Positions 19,788 through 29,346 of a DNA stretch of 46,104 bases are shown piece after piece. Below the pieces are notes generated by a model that saw nothing but the letters and a program-made list of their open reading frames with translations, did not search any database and had not been told where the DNA came from. Source of the DNA: Aquabacterium sp. (GTDB lineage Bacteria > Pseudomonadota > Gammaproteobacteria > Burkholderiales > Burkholderiaceae_C); NCBI GenBank assembly GCA_017994835.1, contig JAGOKC010000006.1, positions 1-46,104 on the forward strand, read 5' to 3'. How positions within the stretch are numbered: position 1 is the stretch's first letter; every line of letters starts with the position of its first letter. Position numbers and translations under genes: made by a program.

Positions 19788-21863
19788 ATGAGTGAGCCGA
19801 ATGACGTACAGGATGCATCGAACGAAGGTGCCCCACCGGGGCCAGACCTGGAGCGCGAGCGCGAGCTGATCTGGGCGCGCCTGCTGCAGGAGGTGAGCAG
19901 CTTGCCCGCCTTGCCGGGTGTGTACCGCTATTTCGATGCCAAGGGCGACGTGCTGTACGTGGGCAAGGCGCGCGACCTCAAGCGTCGGGTGTCGAGCTAC
20001 TTTCACAAAAACCACGGCGGTTCGCGCATCGGGCACATGGTCTCGAAGATCGTGCGGATGGAGACAACCGTGGTGCGCAGCGAGGCGGAGGCGCTGCTGC
20101 TCGAAAACAACCTCATCAAGACGCTCAACCCGCGCTTCAACATCCTGTTTCGGGATGACAAGAGCTATCCGTACTTGAAGATTGCCTCGCACGCGTTCCC
20201 GCGCATGAGCTACTACCGGGGCGCGGTGGACCGCAAGCACCGCTACTTCGGCCCCTTTCCGAATGCCTGGGCGGTGAAGGAAACCATCCAGTTGCTGCAG
20301 AAGGTTTTCCAGATCCGCACCTGCGAGGATTCGGTCTACAACCACCGCACGCGCCCGTGTCTGCTCTACCAGATCAAGCGTTGCAGCGGCCCGTGCGTGG
20401 GGCTGGTGAGCGACGAGGACTACCGCAACAGCGTGGCCCAGGCCGAACGCTTCTTGCTGGGCGAGCCCGAGGCGGTGATGGCCGATTTGCAGCACCGGAT
20501 GATGGCCCACGCCGAGCGCATGGAGTACGAAAAAGCGGCGGAGTTTCGCAACCAGATCTCCGCGCTGTCGACCGTGCTGCACCAGCAGTCGGTGGACACG
20601 GTGATGGACAAGGACGTGGACGTGCTGGCCGTGAAGGTGAGCGGCGGGCGCGCCTGCGTGAACCTGGCCATGGTGCGGGGCGGCCGCCATCTGGGCGATC
20701 GGGCACACTTCCCGGTGCATGTGCAGGACCATGTGTTGGCACCGGATGAGACCGACGAGCAAGGCGGGCAGGGCGTGGGGACGAATGAGTCACCCGACGC
20801 GGATGCCTTGGTCCATGCCACCGAAGTGCGGGTGCTGGAAGCCTTCCTGACCCAGCACTACCTGGGCGGTGCGGTGCCGTCTCTGTTGATCTTGAGTCAC
20901 GCCGTGAACCCGGCGCTGATCGAGGCCCTGGGAGAGCAGGGCGGTCGCAAGATCACGGTGGTGCACCAACCGCGTGAGCAGCGTCGGGCCTGGCTGGAGA
21001 TGGCCATCAAGGGCGCGGAGTTGTCTCTGGCACGCTTGCTCAGCGAAGAAGGGTCGCAACAGGCGCGCACGCGCGCACTGGTGGAAGCGCTCAACCTCGA
21101 TCTGGACCTGGATGCGCGTGAAGCCGGCCTGGATGATGCCGTGCAGACGCAGGAGCCAGGTGATGTGGCTGCGCCGCCGACAGGGGGAACTGTGCTCCAC
21201 GATCCGCTGGCGGGTCTGCGCATTGAGTGTTTTGACATCAGTCACACAGCTGGCGAGTCCACTCAGGCATCTTGTGTGGTGTACGAGGGGCACAAGATGC
21301 AGCCCTCGCAGTACCGGCGCTACAACATCAGCGGCATCACAGGGGGTGATGACTATGCGGCCATGAAGCAAGCGCTGGAACGCCGCTACAGCGCTGTGGG
21401 CACCAAGGCCGCGCGTGTGCCTGATCTGGTGTTGATTGACGGCGGAAAAGGTCAGGTGGCCATGGCGCGCGACGTGTTTGAGACCCTCGGTTTGCCCCTG
21501 TCCATCATTGTGGGGGTAGAGAAAGGTGAGGGTCGCAAGGTAGGACTGGAAGAGTTGGTGTTTGCCGATGATCGCCCCAAACTGGCTTTGTCACCCAGCT
21601 CTGCCGCGCTGATGCTGGTGGCGCAGATCCGCGACGAGGCGCACCGTTTTGCCATCACCGGCATGCGAGCGCGGCGTGCGAGTGTGCGCACAGGGGGGAG
21701 TCGTCTGGAGGACATTGCGGGCGTCGGACCGAAACGCCGTGCGAAACTGTTGCAAAGGTTTGGCGGGGTCAAAGGTGTGGCGTCTGCAAGCGTGGTTGAA
21801 CTGGCGAGCGTGGAGGGAATTTCGCATGAGCTGGCTGAAGAAATCTACAAAGCCCTGCGCTGA
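19788..21863 (+). CDS. uvrC: UvrABC excision nuclease subunit C
   Basis: UvrC makes both incisions around DNA lesions recognised by UvrA and UvrB. The 691-residue protein has the GIY-YIG nuclease at the N-terminus ([24 protein letters not shown], about residues 44-67). The [25 protein letters not shown] cysteine cluster and a UVR motif ([13 protein letters not shown]) follow. The C-terminal RNase H-like nuclease has [10 protein letters not shown] and LIDGGKGQ, and the end has helix-hairpin-helix motifs ([20 protein letters not shown]). The frame is open to 19665, but the ATG at 19788 (MSEPNDVQD) avoids overlap with divergent earP. The segment around residues 310-340 is longer than in E. coli. 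The 3' end overlaps a lipoprotein gene by 38 bases. Confidence 0.96.
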   Translation: MSEPNDVQDASNEGAPPGPDLERERELIWARLLQEVSSLPALPGVYRYFDAKGDVLYVGKARDLKRRVSSYFHKNHGGSRIGHMVSKIVRMETTVVRSEAEALLLENNLIKTLNPRFNILFRDDKSYPYLKIASHAFPRMSYYRGAVDRKHRYFGPFPNAWAVKETIQLLQKVFQIRTCEDSVYNHRTRPCLLYQIKRCSGPCVGLVSDEDYRNSVAQAERFLLGEPEAVMADLQHRMMAHAERMEYEKAAEFRNQISALSTVLHQQSVDTVMDKDVDVLAVKVSGGRACVNLAMVRGGRHLGDRAHFPVHVQDHVLAPDETDEQGGQGVGTNESPDADALVHATEVRVLEAFLTQHYLGGAVPSLLILSHAVNPALIEALGEQGGRKITVVHQPREQRRAWLEMAIKGAELSLARLLSEEGSQQARTRALVEALNLDLDLDAREAGLDDAVQTQEPGDVAAPPTGGTVLHDPLAGLRIECFDISHTAGESTQASCVVYEGHKMQPSQYRRYNISGITGGDDYAAMKQALERRYSAVGTKAARVPDLVLIDGGKGQVAMARDVFETLGLPLSIIVGVEKGEGRKVGLEELVFADDRPKLALSPSSAALMLVAQIRDEAHRFAITGMRARRASVRTGGSRLEDIAGVGPKRRAKLLQRFGGVKGVASASVVELASVEGISHELAEEIYKALR

Positions 21864-22383
21864 GGGCCGCCAGGGGTGTCTGAGCCTGCTGGGGGCTTTG
21901 GTCTTGGCTTTGTCGCTGACCGGATGCAGCGTGCCGCCCTCAGGCAAGGTTGATGCGCCAGCGGGCAAAGCGCCCGAGGTGCCTGCTTCGGCCACAACTT
22001 CTGCCTCTCGTGCGGTGGTGCCGCGTGTCGTGAAGTTGCCTCCACCCGCTACGCCGCGTAACTGGGGTGAAGTGCGCGAGCAGGCGGCCCGACGGATGGT
22101 TGCGTCCAGTCCGGTTCAGTCTTACACCGACGCTGCCCCCCCGATTTTGTTGGCCATTCCGGTGTTGACCATCGAGTTGAATGCCGATGGTTCCGTGCGC
22201 CGTATTGAGGTCATGCGCTACCCCAGTCAGGCGCGCGACACCGTGCAACTGGCGATGCAGGCTGTCCGCCGTGCGGCACCGTTCGGCAACGTTTCGAAAT
22301 TGCCGCGTCCTTGGCGTTTCAATGAGACTTTCTTGTTCAATGAGCAGCGTCAGTTCAAACCGATGACGCTGGATCGTCGGTGA
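21826..22383 (+). CDS. Predicted lipoprotein with a TonB-like C-terminal domain
   Basis: This 185-residue protein starts inside the end of uvrC. GTGGAGGGAATTTCGC immediately precedes the ATG at 21826, a strong ribosome-binding site, so the overlap looks genuine. The N-terminus has a hydrophobic stretch [16 protein letters not shown] with a lipobox (Leu-Thr-Gly-Cys34), predicting a lipid-anchored envelope protein. After a Pro/Ala-rich linker the C-terminal part ([39 protein letters not shown]) resembles a TonB/TolA C-terminal fold. I cannot assign a specific partner. It is followed by pgsA after 28 bases, so uvrC, this gene and pgsA probably form one transcript. Confidence 0.82.
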   Translation: MSWLKKSTKPCAEGRQGCLSLLGALVLALSLTGCSVPPSGKVDAPAGKAPEVPASATTSASRAVVPRVVKLPPPATPRNWGEVREQAARRMVASSPVQSYTDAAPPILLAIPVLTIELNADGSVRRIEVMRYPSQARDTVQLAMQAVRRAAPFGNVSKLPRPWRFNETFLFNEQRQFKPMTLDRR

Positions 22384-22411
22384 GTCACACGGTTCACGGC
22401 ACAATGCTTTC

Positions 22412-22978
22412 ATGTTTCTGACTTTGCCCACTTTGCTCACCTGGGCGCGGATTGTTGCAATTCCGCTCATCGTGGGTGTGTTTTACCTGCCCTGGCCGCA
22501 GGTGCAGATCAATCTGGCTGCCGCCATCTTGTTTGTGGTGGTGGCTGCCACCGATTGGCTGGATGGTTGGCTGGCACGTCGCCTGAACCAGACTTCGGCT
22601 TTTGGTGCGTTTCTGGATCCGGTGGCAGACAAATTTCTGGTGTGTGCCTCGTTGCTGATCTTGCTCGATGAGAAGAGGGTGGCGGCACTGGTGGCTTTCA
22701 TCATCATCGGGCGAGAGATTGCGATTTCGGCCTTGCGTGAATGGATGGCCAAGATTGGTGCTTCGGGCAATGTGGCCGTGCACATGCTGGGCAAGTTGAA
22801 AACAGCCACGCAAATGGGGGCCATTGTGTTGCTGTTGCTGGATGCCGATGTGTTCGGGCTGTTTCACAGCCGCGTGGTTGGCACCTGGTTGATTTACATC
22901 GCTTGTGCGCTCACGATCTGGTCGATGGTCTATTACCTGCAGAAGTCCTTGCCGGACATCCGGGCAAAGTCACGCTGA
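22412..22978 (+). CDS. pgsA: CDP-diacylglycerol-glycerol-3-phosphate 3-phosphatidyltransferase
   Basis: PgsA makes phosphatidylglycerophosphate from CDP-diacylglycerol and glycerol-3-phosphate, the committed step to phosphatidylglycerol and cardiolipin. The 188-residue membrane protein (E. coli 182) has the complete CDP-alcohol phosphotransferase motif: Asp48, Asp51-Gly52, Ala55-Arg56, Gly65, Asp69 and Asp73. It has several hydrophobic helices and starts [21 protein letters not shown]. Adjacency to uvrC is also seen in enterobacteria. An HU gene follows after 29 bases. Confidence 0.95.
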   Translation: MFLTLPTLLTWARIVAIPLIVGVFYLPWPQVQINLAAAILFVVVAATDWLDGWLARRLNQTSAFGAFLDPVADKFLVCASLLILLDEKRVAALVAFIIIGREIAISALREWMAKIGASGNVAVHMLGKLKTATQMGAIVLLLLDADVFGLFHSRVVGTWLIYIACALTIWSMVYYLQKSLPDIRAKSR

Positions 22979-23007
22979 TTTTCGTTGTACTTTGGAGGGA
23001 AGGTTTC

Positions 23008-23280
23008 GTGAACAAATCCGAGTTGATTGAACACATTGCCCAGCAGGCAGACATTTCCAAGGCGGCCGCCGGCCGTGCCCTGGAGGCAGTGATTGGTGGC
23101 ATTCAAACCGCGCTCAAGAAGGGCGATACGGTGTCGTTATTGGGGTTTGGTACCTTTGCGGTGAGCACACGTGCGGCGCGAACGGGGCGCAACCCGCGCA
23201 CCGGGGCAGAGATCAAGATCAAAAAGGCCAAGGTGCCGAAGTTCAGGCCCGGCAAGGCTCTGAAGGACGCACTCAATTAA
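23008..23280 (+). CDS. hupB: DNA-binding protein HU
   Basis: HU is a small nucleoid protein that bends DNA as a dimer. The 90-residue product starts with a GTG at 23008 ([28 protein letters not shown]). The site is preceded by TTGGAGGGAAGG, a very strong Shine-Dalgarno sequence that offsets the weak start codon. The HU signature [21 protein letters not shown] is present, including the Arg-Asn-Pro turn that intercalates DNA. The end is [16 protein letters not shown]. The frame extends upstream into pgsA but no good start lies there. It precedes tRNA-Val and ppiD; HU next to ppiD is also seen in enterobacteria. Confidence 0.95.
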   Translation: MNKSELIEHIAQQADISKAAAGRALEAVIGGIQTALKKGDTVSLLGFGTFAVSTRAARTGRNPRTGAEIKIKKAKVPKFRPGKALKDALN

Positions 23281-23307
23281 TGTAAGATAGCTGACTTGAG
23301 TGCGATC

Positions 23308-23383
23308 GGGTGCTTAGCTCAGTTGGTAGAGCGGCGCCCTTACAAGGCGTAGGTCGGGGGTTCGAGCCCCTCAGCACCCACCA
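23308..23383 (+). tRNA. tRNA-Val (anticodon UAC)
   Basis: A 76-base cloverleaf with encoded CCA. The acceptor stem pairs GGGTGCT with AGCACCC, followed by A and CCA. The D-arm is TAGCTCAGTTGGTAGAGC, the anticodon loop CTTACAA has TAC at 23341-23343, and the T-arm is GGGGGTTCGAGCCCC. It starts 28 bases after the hupB stop. A TAAGAT at 23283-23288 could be a -10 box but its -35 is poor. Confidence 0.98.
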
Positions 23384-23404
23384 CACCGATGTGTGCTCTG
23401 TAGC

Positions 23405-23429
23405 AAGGCGAACCATGGTTCGCCTTTGT
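23405..23429 (+). terminator. Terminator after tRNA-Val
   Basis: Perfect inverted repeat AAGGCGAACC/GGTTCGCCTT (23405-23414 with 23417-23426) is followed by a short T-rich run. It separates tRNA-Val from ppiD, 58 bases before the ppiD ATG. Confidence 0.7.
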
Positions 23430-23486
23430 GTTATCTGGGCTGCGCTTTGCGACATGGCAGAACAGCATCCAACCGGTCTCCCAGAC

Positions 23487-25424
23487 ATGTTTGAATTCGT
23501 CCGCAGAAATACCCGCATCCTCCAGTTGTTCCTGGTCCTGTTGATCTTGCCATCCTTCGTGTTGGTGGGCATGGAGGGCTATTCTCAGTTCACTGACAAC
23601 GCCGGAACCGTCGCGAAGGTGGGCAAGCAGAAGGTTTCGCAGCAGGAATGGGACAACGCGCACCGCAATTTTGTGGAACGCCAGCGTTCACAGCGCCCGG
23701 ATCTCGACATCAGCCTGTTTGACCAGCCTGCGGTGAAGCAGCAGTCATTGGATGCCCTGGTTCGCGAGTACGTGCTGCAGATGGCTTCGCGTGAGCAGCA
23801 CCTCTCCGTTCCGGCCGCCCGCGTGATGCGCATTTTTGCAAGCGACCCACAATTTGCGGCGCTGCGCAACCCCGATGGCACGGTCAACAAGGCGTTGCTG
23901 GAAGCGCGTGGCTTGACACCGCTTCAGCTTGAGTCCATGTTGCGCCAGGAGTTGACTGCAGCGCAGGTGCTGGGTGGTGTGCAGGTGGCCAGCCACGTTG
24001 CGCAAACTTCGACCCGTGCCGCAGTGGACGCCCTGTTTCAGTTGCGTGAGGTGCAGTGGCTGAAGTTCGAGCCCAAGAGTTACATGGCGCAACTCAAGCC
24101 CACTCCCGAGCAGTTGCAGGCCTACTACAAAGATCCTGCCAATGCTGCGTGGTTGACCACGCCTGAGCAGGCTGATGTCCAGTATGTGGTGCTGGATCTG
24201 GATACGCTCAAGAGCCGAGTGTCGGTTTCCGAGGACGAATTGCGCCGTGCGTACAAGGAGAACATCCAGCGCTACGCAACGCCGGAAGAGCGTCGCGCCA
24301 GCCACATCCTGATCAAGGCTGAGGCCAGCGCCTCAGCCGAGCAAAAGAAGACCGCACGTGCGAAGGCCGAGCAATTGCTGGCTCAGGTGCAGAAGAATCC
24401 GACACAGTTTGCGGAGTTGGCTCGCAAGCATTCCGACGATCCAGGTTCAGGTGCCAATGGTGGTGACCTTGATTTTTTCGGACGGGACGACATGGTCAAA
24501 CCGTTTGAGGAAGCGGCTTACAAGATGAAGCCTGGCCAGATCAGCGGTTTGGTTGAGAGTGAGTTCGGTTTCCACATCATTCAGCTAACCGGCGTGCGCG
24601 GTGGTGAGACCAAGCCGTTTGAAGCCGTGCGTGCCGAGATCGAAGACGACGCACGCAAGCAACTGGCGCAGCGCCAGTATGCGGAAGAGGCCGAGAAGTT
24701 CACCAACATGGTCTATGAGCAGTCGGACAGTCTGCAGCCCGTGGCAACTGAGCTGAAGCTGCCGATTCAATCCGCAGCTGGCGTGTTGCGTCAGCCCGGA
24801 GCCAAGGATCTGGGCGTGTTGTCGAACCGTCGCTTGCTGGAGACTCTGTTCGATCCGACCAACCGTAGCAAGGCGCACAACACCGAAGCGGTGGAGGTGG
24901 CGACGAACAAGTTGGTATCGGCTCGCATCGTGAAGTACCGTCCGGCTGCACTGATGCCTTTCGAGCAGGCGCAGGCTCAGGTGCGTGAGCGTTGGATGTT
25001 GGCGCAAGCGCTCAAGGCAGCCCGCGCTGATGCAGAGCAGAAGATGGCGCTGTGGAAGCAGTCTCCAGAAAAAACCGCCATGCCGACTGCAGTGCAGATG
25101 TCGCGTCGTACGGTGTTTGCGCAACCGGCGGCAGTGCTGGATGCGGCCCTGCGCGTCCCTGAAAAGCAGCTGCCAGCCTGGACGGTGACAAGTCTGGGTG
25201 ACGAGGGTGTGGCTCTGTTGAAGGTCAACAAGGTGGTGCCCCTGCAGGTCAGTCCGGATGAGTTCAAGGAAATGCAGGCGCAGTTCAGTGGCTACTGGGC
25301 CCGGGCTGAGGCCGATGCCTACTACCGTGCTCTCAAGCGCGAGTACCAGGTCGAGTACATGAACGAAGGCAAGAAGGTGATCGAGAAGGCCGCTGCTGCG
25401 CAAAAATCCGCTTCGGCCTTGTAA
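23487..25424 (+). CDS. ppiD: Membrane-anchored periplasmic folding factor PpiD (parvulin-like prolyl isomerase)
   Basis: PpiD is an inner-membrane-anchored chaperone at the exit of the Sec translocon. The 645-residue protein starts MFEFVRRNTRILQLFLVLLILPSFVLVGMEGYS. This is a short cytoplasmic tail plus one transmembrane helix, followed by an N-terminal SurA-like helical region. A parvulin (PPIC) domain runs from about residue 270 to 370, with RRASHILIKAE, ARKHSDDPGSGANGGDLDFF and ESEFGFHIIQLTGVR. The C-terminal half is helical. I chose the ATG at 23487 over an in-frame ATG at 23454 because it gives the family start. The end of the gene contains the predicted -35 box of tRNA-His. Confidence 0.93.
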   Translation: MFEFVRRNTRILQLFLVLLILPSFVLVGMEGYSQFTDNAGTVAKVGKQKVSQQEWDNAHRNFVERQRSQRPDLDISLFDQPAVKQQSLDALVREYVLQMASREQHLSVPAARVMRIFASDPQFAALRNPDGTVNKALLEARGLTPLQLESMLRQELTAAQVLGGVQVASHVAQTSTRAAVDALFQLREVQWLKFEPKSYMAQLKPTPEQLQAYYKDPANAAWLTTPEQADVQYVVLDLDTLKSRVSVSEDELRRAYKENIQRYATPEERRASHILIKAEASASAEQKKTARAKAEQLLAQVQKNPTQFAELARKHSDDPGSGANGGDLDFFGRDDMVKPFEEAAYKMKPGQISGLVESEFGFHIIQLTGVRGGETKPFEAVRAEIEDDARKQLAQRQYAEEAEKFTNMVYEQSDSLQPVATELKLPIQSAAGVLRQPGAKDLGVLSNRRLLETLFDPTNRSKAHNTEAVEVATNKLVSARIVKYRPAALMPFEQAQAQVRERWMLAQALKAARADAEQKMALWKQSPEKTAMPTAVQMSRRTVFAQPAAVLDAALRVPEKQLPAWTVTSLGDEGVALLKVNKVVPLQVSPDEFKEMQAQFSGYWARAEADAYYRALKREYQVEYMNEGKKVIEKAAAAQKSASAL

Positions 25425-25448
25425 TCAGGTGCGAAATCACGCTATAAT
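25419..25448 (+). promoter_or_regulatory. Predicted sigma-70 promoter of tRNA-His
   Basis: TTGTAA at 25419-25424 and a perfect TATAAT at 25443-25448 are 18 bases apart. The -35 box overlaps the ppiD stop codon (TAA at 25422-25424). The tRNA begins 16 bases after the -10 box. Confidence 0.7.
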
Positions 25449-25463
25449 CTAAATCTCTTTTGC

Positions 25464-25540
25464 GGTGGCTATAGCTCAGTTGGTAGAGTCCCAGATTGTG
25501 ATTCTGGTTGTCGTGGGTTCGAGTCCCATTAGCCACCCCA
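25464..25540 (+). tRNA. tRNA-His (anticodon GUG)
   Basis: A 77-base tRNA counted from the encoded G(-1) that is specific to histidine tRNAs. GTGGCTA pairs with TAGCCAC, followed by C and an encoded CCA. The anticodon loop TTGTGAT has GTG at 25498-25500, and the T-arm is GTGGGTTCGAGTCCCAT. It follows its own promoter and precedes a strong terminator. Confidence 0.98.
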
Positions 25541-25550
25541 CCCAATAAGT

Positions 25551-25584
25551 AAACGCCGACAAGTCTTGTGCTTGTCGGCGTTTT
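25551..25584 (+). terminator. Intrinsic terminator after tRNA-His
   Basis: A 13-bp perfect stem AAACGCCGACAAG/CTTGTCGGCGTTT (25551-25563 with 25571-25583) with a 7-base loop ends in TTTT. It is the longest intrinsic-terminator stem seen in the window. Confidence 0.88.
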
Positions 25585-25714
25585 GCTTTGTGCGATGCGA
25601 ATGTAGCGAATGTTGCGAGGGTGGCTACGGTGATCCTGGTTCAGGGTTCATTGCCTTGGCGGCTCCCCGGTGTGGCGCATGGGCGACAATGCTGATTGCA
25701 TCGTTTTGCTTCGA

Positions 25715-25739
25715 TTCTGGCTCACGCCATGAGCCAGGA
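25715..25739 (+). other. Hairpin in the recC upstream region
   Basis: CTGGCTCA/TGAGCCAG (25717-25724 with 25730-25737) with a 5-base loop can extend by two further pairs. It lies about 40 bases before the recC ATG with no T-run after it. It could be a leader hairpin or a binding site. The rest of 25585-25779 shows no gene. Confidence 0.45.
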
Positions 25740-25779
25740 ATCAGGGAAGATGGGCGCGACATCATCATGCAATTGACTC

Positions 25780-28700
25780 ATGCGCACTGACATCCAGACC
25801 GGCTTGCTTGCTTTGCACGGTAACCGCTCCGAGGCGTTGGCTGAGGCCGTGTTGACCTGGCTGCGTCAGCGTCCATTGGCACCCCTGGAGGAAGAAGTCA
25901 TCCTGGTGCAAAGCGCCGGCATGGCCGAGTGGTTGAAGATGACCCTGGCGCGCGATGGGGGGGTGTGTGCGGCGATGCGGGTGGAATTGCCCGCGCGCTT
26001 CATGTGGCGCACCTACCGGCAGGTGTTGGGTCGCGATCAGGTGCCTAGCCAGTGCGCAACCGACAAGGCTCCGCTGACCTGGCGTTTGATGCAGTTGTTG
26101 CCGCAATGGATGGGCACGCCGGGGTTCGAGCCCATTGCCGGTTTCTTGCAAGGTGATGAGCCTGACCGGCTGTATCAACTGGCCAGCCGCCTGGCCGACC
26201 TGTTTGACCAGTATCAGGTGTACCGGGCTGATTGGCTGGAGGCTTGGGCCGAGGGGCGTGACGAGTTGGTGACTCCTGGGCGCGCACCACAGCCGGTGCC
26301 TGCAGAACAGCGCTGGCAACCCATGTTGTGGCGCACTTTGCTGGCCAGCTTGAATCCATCCGATCTGCAGAGCATCCGCCCGAGAGTGCAGCAGCGTGTA
26401 CTGCACGCGCTGGAGCAGGGGGTGCCGCTGGACAGCCCGGTGGCGCGGCGGGTGGTGGTGTTTGGCATGACCAGCGTGCCGCTGCCCACCTTGCAGTTGC
26501 TGGCAACCTTGAGCGAGCACAGTCAGGTGTTGATGGCCATTCCTAATCCCTGCCGCTTTCACTGGGCCGACATCATGGATGGTCGCGAGTTGTTGCGTGG
26601 CATTGCGCGGCGGCGTCATGCCTTGCGGGGGGATGTGGACCTGTCGCGATTGTCGCTGGACCAGATGCACGCACACGCTCATCCTTTGCTGGCGGCATGG
26701 GGGCGGCAAAGCCGTGATTTCGTGCGCCAGTTGGACGAGTTCGACGACGTGCAGCAGGCCCAGGCCCGCTTTGCCGTGCCGCGTGTGGACCTGTTTGACG
26801 ACGGAGATGACGGCCATGCGCCGCTGCTGGTGCAAGTGCAGCAACGCATCCGTGATCTGGTGCCCATGCAGGAGCACCCAAAGTGTGAGGTGCCTGCGTC
26901 AGACCGGTCTATCGTGTTCCATGTGGCGCACAGCATGATGCGTGAAGTCGAGGTGCTGCACGATCAGTTGCTGCAATTGTTTGCGGATACGGCTGGTACC
27001 GCCTCGCCGGTCCAGCCACGTGACGTGGTGGTCATGGTGCCCGACATCGACCTGGTGGCTTCGGCCATCCGTGCTGTCTTCGAGCAGTACGGGCGGCATG
27101 ACGCGCGTTTCATACCGTTTGACATTGCCGATCTGAGCGCCCGAGCCAGCAACCCCTTGGTGTCGGCGCTGGAGTGGCTGCTGCGCCTGCCTCAGCAGCG
27201 CTGTCGTATCAGTGAACTGCGCGACCTGCTGGATGTGCCTGCGGTGGCGGCACGCTTTGGCATCAGTACAGATGCCTTGCCGCGTCTGACGCAGTGGATG
27301 GCCGGTGCCGGAATTCGCTGGGGGCTTGACGAGACGCACCGTGAGAACCTGGGTCTGGCCGCTTGTGGCGATCAGAATACGGGGTGGTTTGGTTTGCGTC
27401 GGATGCTGCTGGGTTATGCGGCAGGTCAGGGTGAGTTCGATGGCATCGAAGCCTATGCCGAAGTGGGGGGGTTGGAGGCAGAGTTGGCTGGTGCTTTGGC
27501 CAACTTGCTGGCGCGTCTGTCTCATTGGCGCGAGGTGTTGAGTGAACCGGCCACACCGTTGGTTTGGGCAGAGCGTGGTCGTGCACTGCTGTCTGACTTG
27601 GTCAAAGCGCAGGACGATCAGGATCGCTTGATCCTCACCGCCCTGGACGATGCGCTGCGCGCCTGGCTGGATGCCTGTGCGCTGGCCAGTTTCGATGCGC
27701 CAGTGGACCTGCATGTGGCGCGTGAGGCGTGGTTGTCAGCCCTGAATGAACCCGCCGTCAACAAGCGCTTCAAGGCCGGTGGTGTGACCTTCTGCACCTT
27801 GATGCCGATGAGGGCCATTCCGTTCGAGGTGGTGTGTCTGCTCGGCATGAACGACGGTGACTACCCGCGTCGGGCCACGCGCACGGACTTTGACCTGATG
27901 CTGCAAGCCGGCACCAACCGGGCAGGTGACCGTTCACGCAGGGATGATGACCGACAACTGATGCTGGAGGCGTTGCTGTCCGCCCGTCGGCAGTTGTATG
28001 TCAGCTGGACGGGGCGCAGTGTGCGCGATAACACCGAGCAGCCCCCTTCGGTGTTGGTGTCTCAGTTGCGTGATTACCTGGCTGCAGGTTGGGCGGGTGA
28101 GGTGCTGGAGGCGCGCACCACGGAGCATCCTTTGCAACCCTTCAGTCGCCGTTATTTCGAGCTGGGATCCGCCTTGTTCACCCATGCGCGGGAATGGCAT
28201 GCGGCGCATGGCGATGCGGTGGATGAAACGTGTGGCGCTGCGGCCGAGGCGTCGTCCTCACCGCCTTTGCCGCCCTTTGAGCCTGATCCGCATGTGCCGG
28301 TGACCTTGGCCCAGCTCGCGCAGTTTCTGCGCCATCCGGCCCAGGTGTTTTTCCGCCAACGGCTCAATGTGGTGTTCCATGCCTTGGACGCGGAGCCAGA
28401 GGACGAGGAGTCTTTCGGGTTGGACGCTCTGGAAGAGCACCAACTGGTGTCGTCGCTGATGGACGAGGTTTTGGCGGATCTGGATGCATGGCTGCAGACG
28501 CAAGAGGGGGTGACCGACGCCCAGGCGCAATGGGATGCCTTGCGGGAGCAGGTGAAGGCGCGCATGGACCGACTGCGCCGCTCCGGTCGCTTGCCGATGG
28601 GGGCGCTGGGTGTGTGGACGCAGCAGACCCTGGAGCACACCTTGTTGCCGATGCTGGCCGCATGGCAGCGCGAGGTGGCGAGGTATTCGCATGTGGCAGC

Positions 28701-29346
28701 ACGCCGTGCCGTGCGTGTGGCACACAACGGCGTGGTGTTGCAGGACTGGCTGGACCACCTGCGCCTGTCAGATGAGGCTGACGCGTTGCCGACCTGGCTG
28801 GACTTGTCGCCCGGCAAGCTGGCCAAAAGCAAGCAGACCAAGAAGGATGCGGCACAGCCTAAGCTCGACAAGTTGCGACTGACCTGGGTGCGCAGCGTGG
28901 TGGCCGCGTGCGAAGGGCAGGCGGTACAAGGGGTGTTGGTGGGCAGCGATGCCACCGTGCTGTGCACCCCCATGGACCCGGCCGTGGCTCACGATGATCT
29001 GCAGGCATTGTTGAAGGTGTGGCGTGCTGGCCTGGATGCGCCCTTGCCGCTGCCGATGCGCACGGCTTTGGCGAAGGTGACGGAATCAGAGGACCCAGAG
29101 GCCGTGTACGAGGGGGGCTTCATGCGCGATGCCGAGTGCGATGACCCGTGCTGGTCGCGTCTGTACCCGGATTTCGATGCCCTGAGCGCCGATGGCCGTT
29201 TCGAGGTGCTGACCGATGAGGTGTGGGGGCGTGTTCAGACATGGGCCACAAACCATGTCATGGTGACGATGCATGAGGCGGTCACGGATGAGGTCGTTGC
29301 CCAGGATGAGGCAGCGATGCCGACTGCTGTGGAGGTGAAGGCATGA
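25780..29346 (+). CDS. recC: Exodeoxyribonuclease V gamma chain
   Basis: RecC is the scaffold of RecBCD. It splits the DNA strands and, in enterobacteria, reads the Chi sequence. The 1188-residue protein (E. coli 1122) begins MRTDIQTGLLALHGNRSEALAEAVL. It contains ILVQSAGMAEWLKMTLA, PRDVVVMVPDID, a helicase-like region with GVTFCTLMPMRAIPFEVVCLLGMNDGDYPR, and a degenerate nuclease-like C-terminus. As expected for RecC, no functional Walker A is seen. The stop overlaps the recB ATG in ATGA. The order recC-recB-recD without ptrA differs from enterobacteria and is usual for betaproteobacteria. Confidence 0.95.
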   Translation: MRTDIQTGLLALHGNRSEALAEAVLTWLRQRPLAPLEEEVILVQSAGMAEWLKMTLARDGGVCAAMRVELPARFMWRTYRQVLGRDQVPSQCATDKAPLTWRLMQLLPQWMGTPGFEPIAGFLQGDEPDRLYQLASRLADLFDQYQVYRADWLEAWAEGRDELVTPGRAPQPVPAEQRWQPMLWRTLLASLNPSDLQSIRPRVQQRVLHALEQGVPLDSPVARRVVVFGMTSVPLPTLQLLATLSEHSQVLMAIPNPCRFHWADIMDGRELLRGIARRRHALRGDVDLSRLSLDQMHAHAHPLLAAWGRQSRDFVRQLDEFDDVQQAQARFAVPRVDLFDDGDDGHAPLLVQVQQRIRDLVPMQEHPKCEVPASDRSIVFHVAHSMMREVEVLHDQLLQLFADTAGTASPVQPRDVVVMVPDIDLVASAIRAVFEQYGRHDARFIPFDIADLSARASNPLVSALEWLLRLPQQRCRISELRDLLDVPAVAARFGISTDALPRLTQWMAGAGIRWGLDETHRENLGLAACGDQNTGWFGLRRMLLGYAAGQGEFDGIEAYAEVGGLEAELAGALANLLARLSHWREVLSEPATPLVWAERGRALLSDLVKAQDDQDRLILTALDDALRAWLDACALASFDAPVDLHVAREAWLSALNEPAVNKRFKAGGVTFCTLMPMRAIPFEVVCLLGMNDGDYPRRATRTDFDLMLQAGTNRAGDRSRRDDDRQLMLEALLSARRQLYVSWTGRSVRDNTEQPPSVLVSQLRDYLAAGWAGEVLEARTTEHPLQPFSRRYFELGSALFTHAREWHAAHGDAVDETCGAAAEASSSPPLPPFEPDPHVPVTLAQLAQFLRHPAQVFFRQRLNVVFHALDAEPEDEESFGLDALEEHQLVSSLMDEVLADLDAWLQTQEGVTDAQAQWDALREQVKARMDRLRRSGRLPMGALGVWTQQTLEHTLLPMLAAWQREVARYSHVAARRAVRVAHNGVVLQDWLDHLRLSDEADALPTWLDLSPGKLAKSKQTKKDAAQPKLDKLRLTWVRSVVAACEGQAVQGVLVGSDATVLCTPMDPAVAHDDLQALLKVWRAGLDAPLPLPMRTALAKVTESEDPEAVYEGGFMRDAECDDPCWSRLYPDFDALSADGRFEVLTDEVWGRVQTWATNHVMVTMHEAVTDEVVAQDEAAMPTAVEVKA

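Noticed and set aside
19728-20762. Long N-terminal extension of earP on the minus strand
   Set aside because: It is antisense to uvrC; EarP proteins start at [15 protein letters not shown], so the extension is an open shadow frame.
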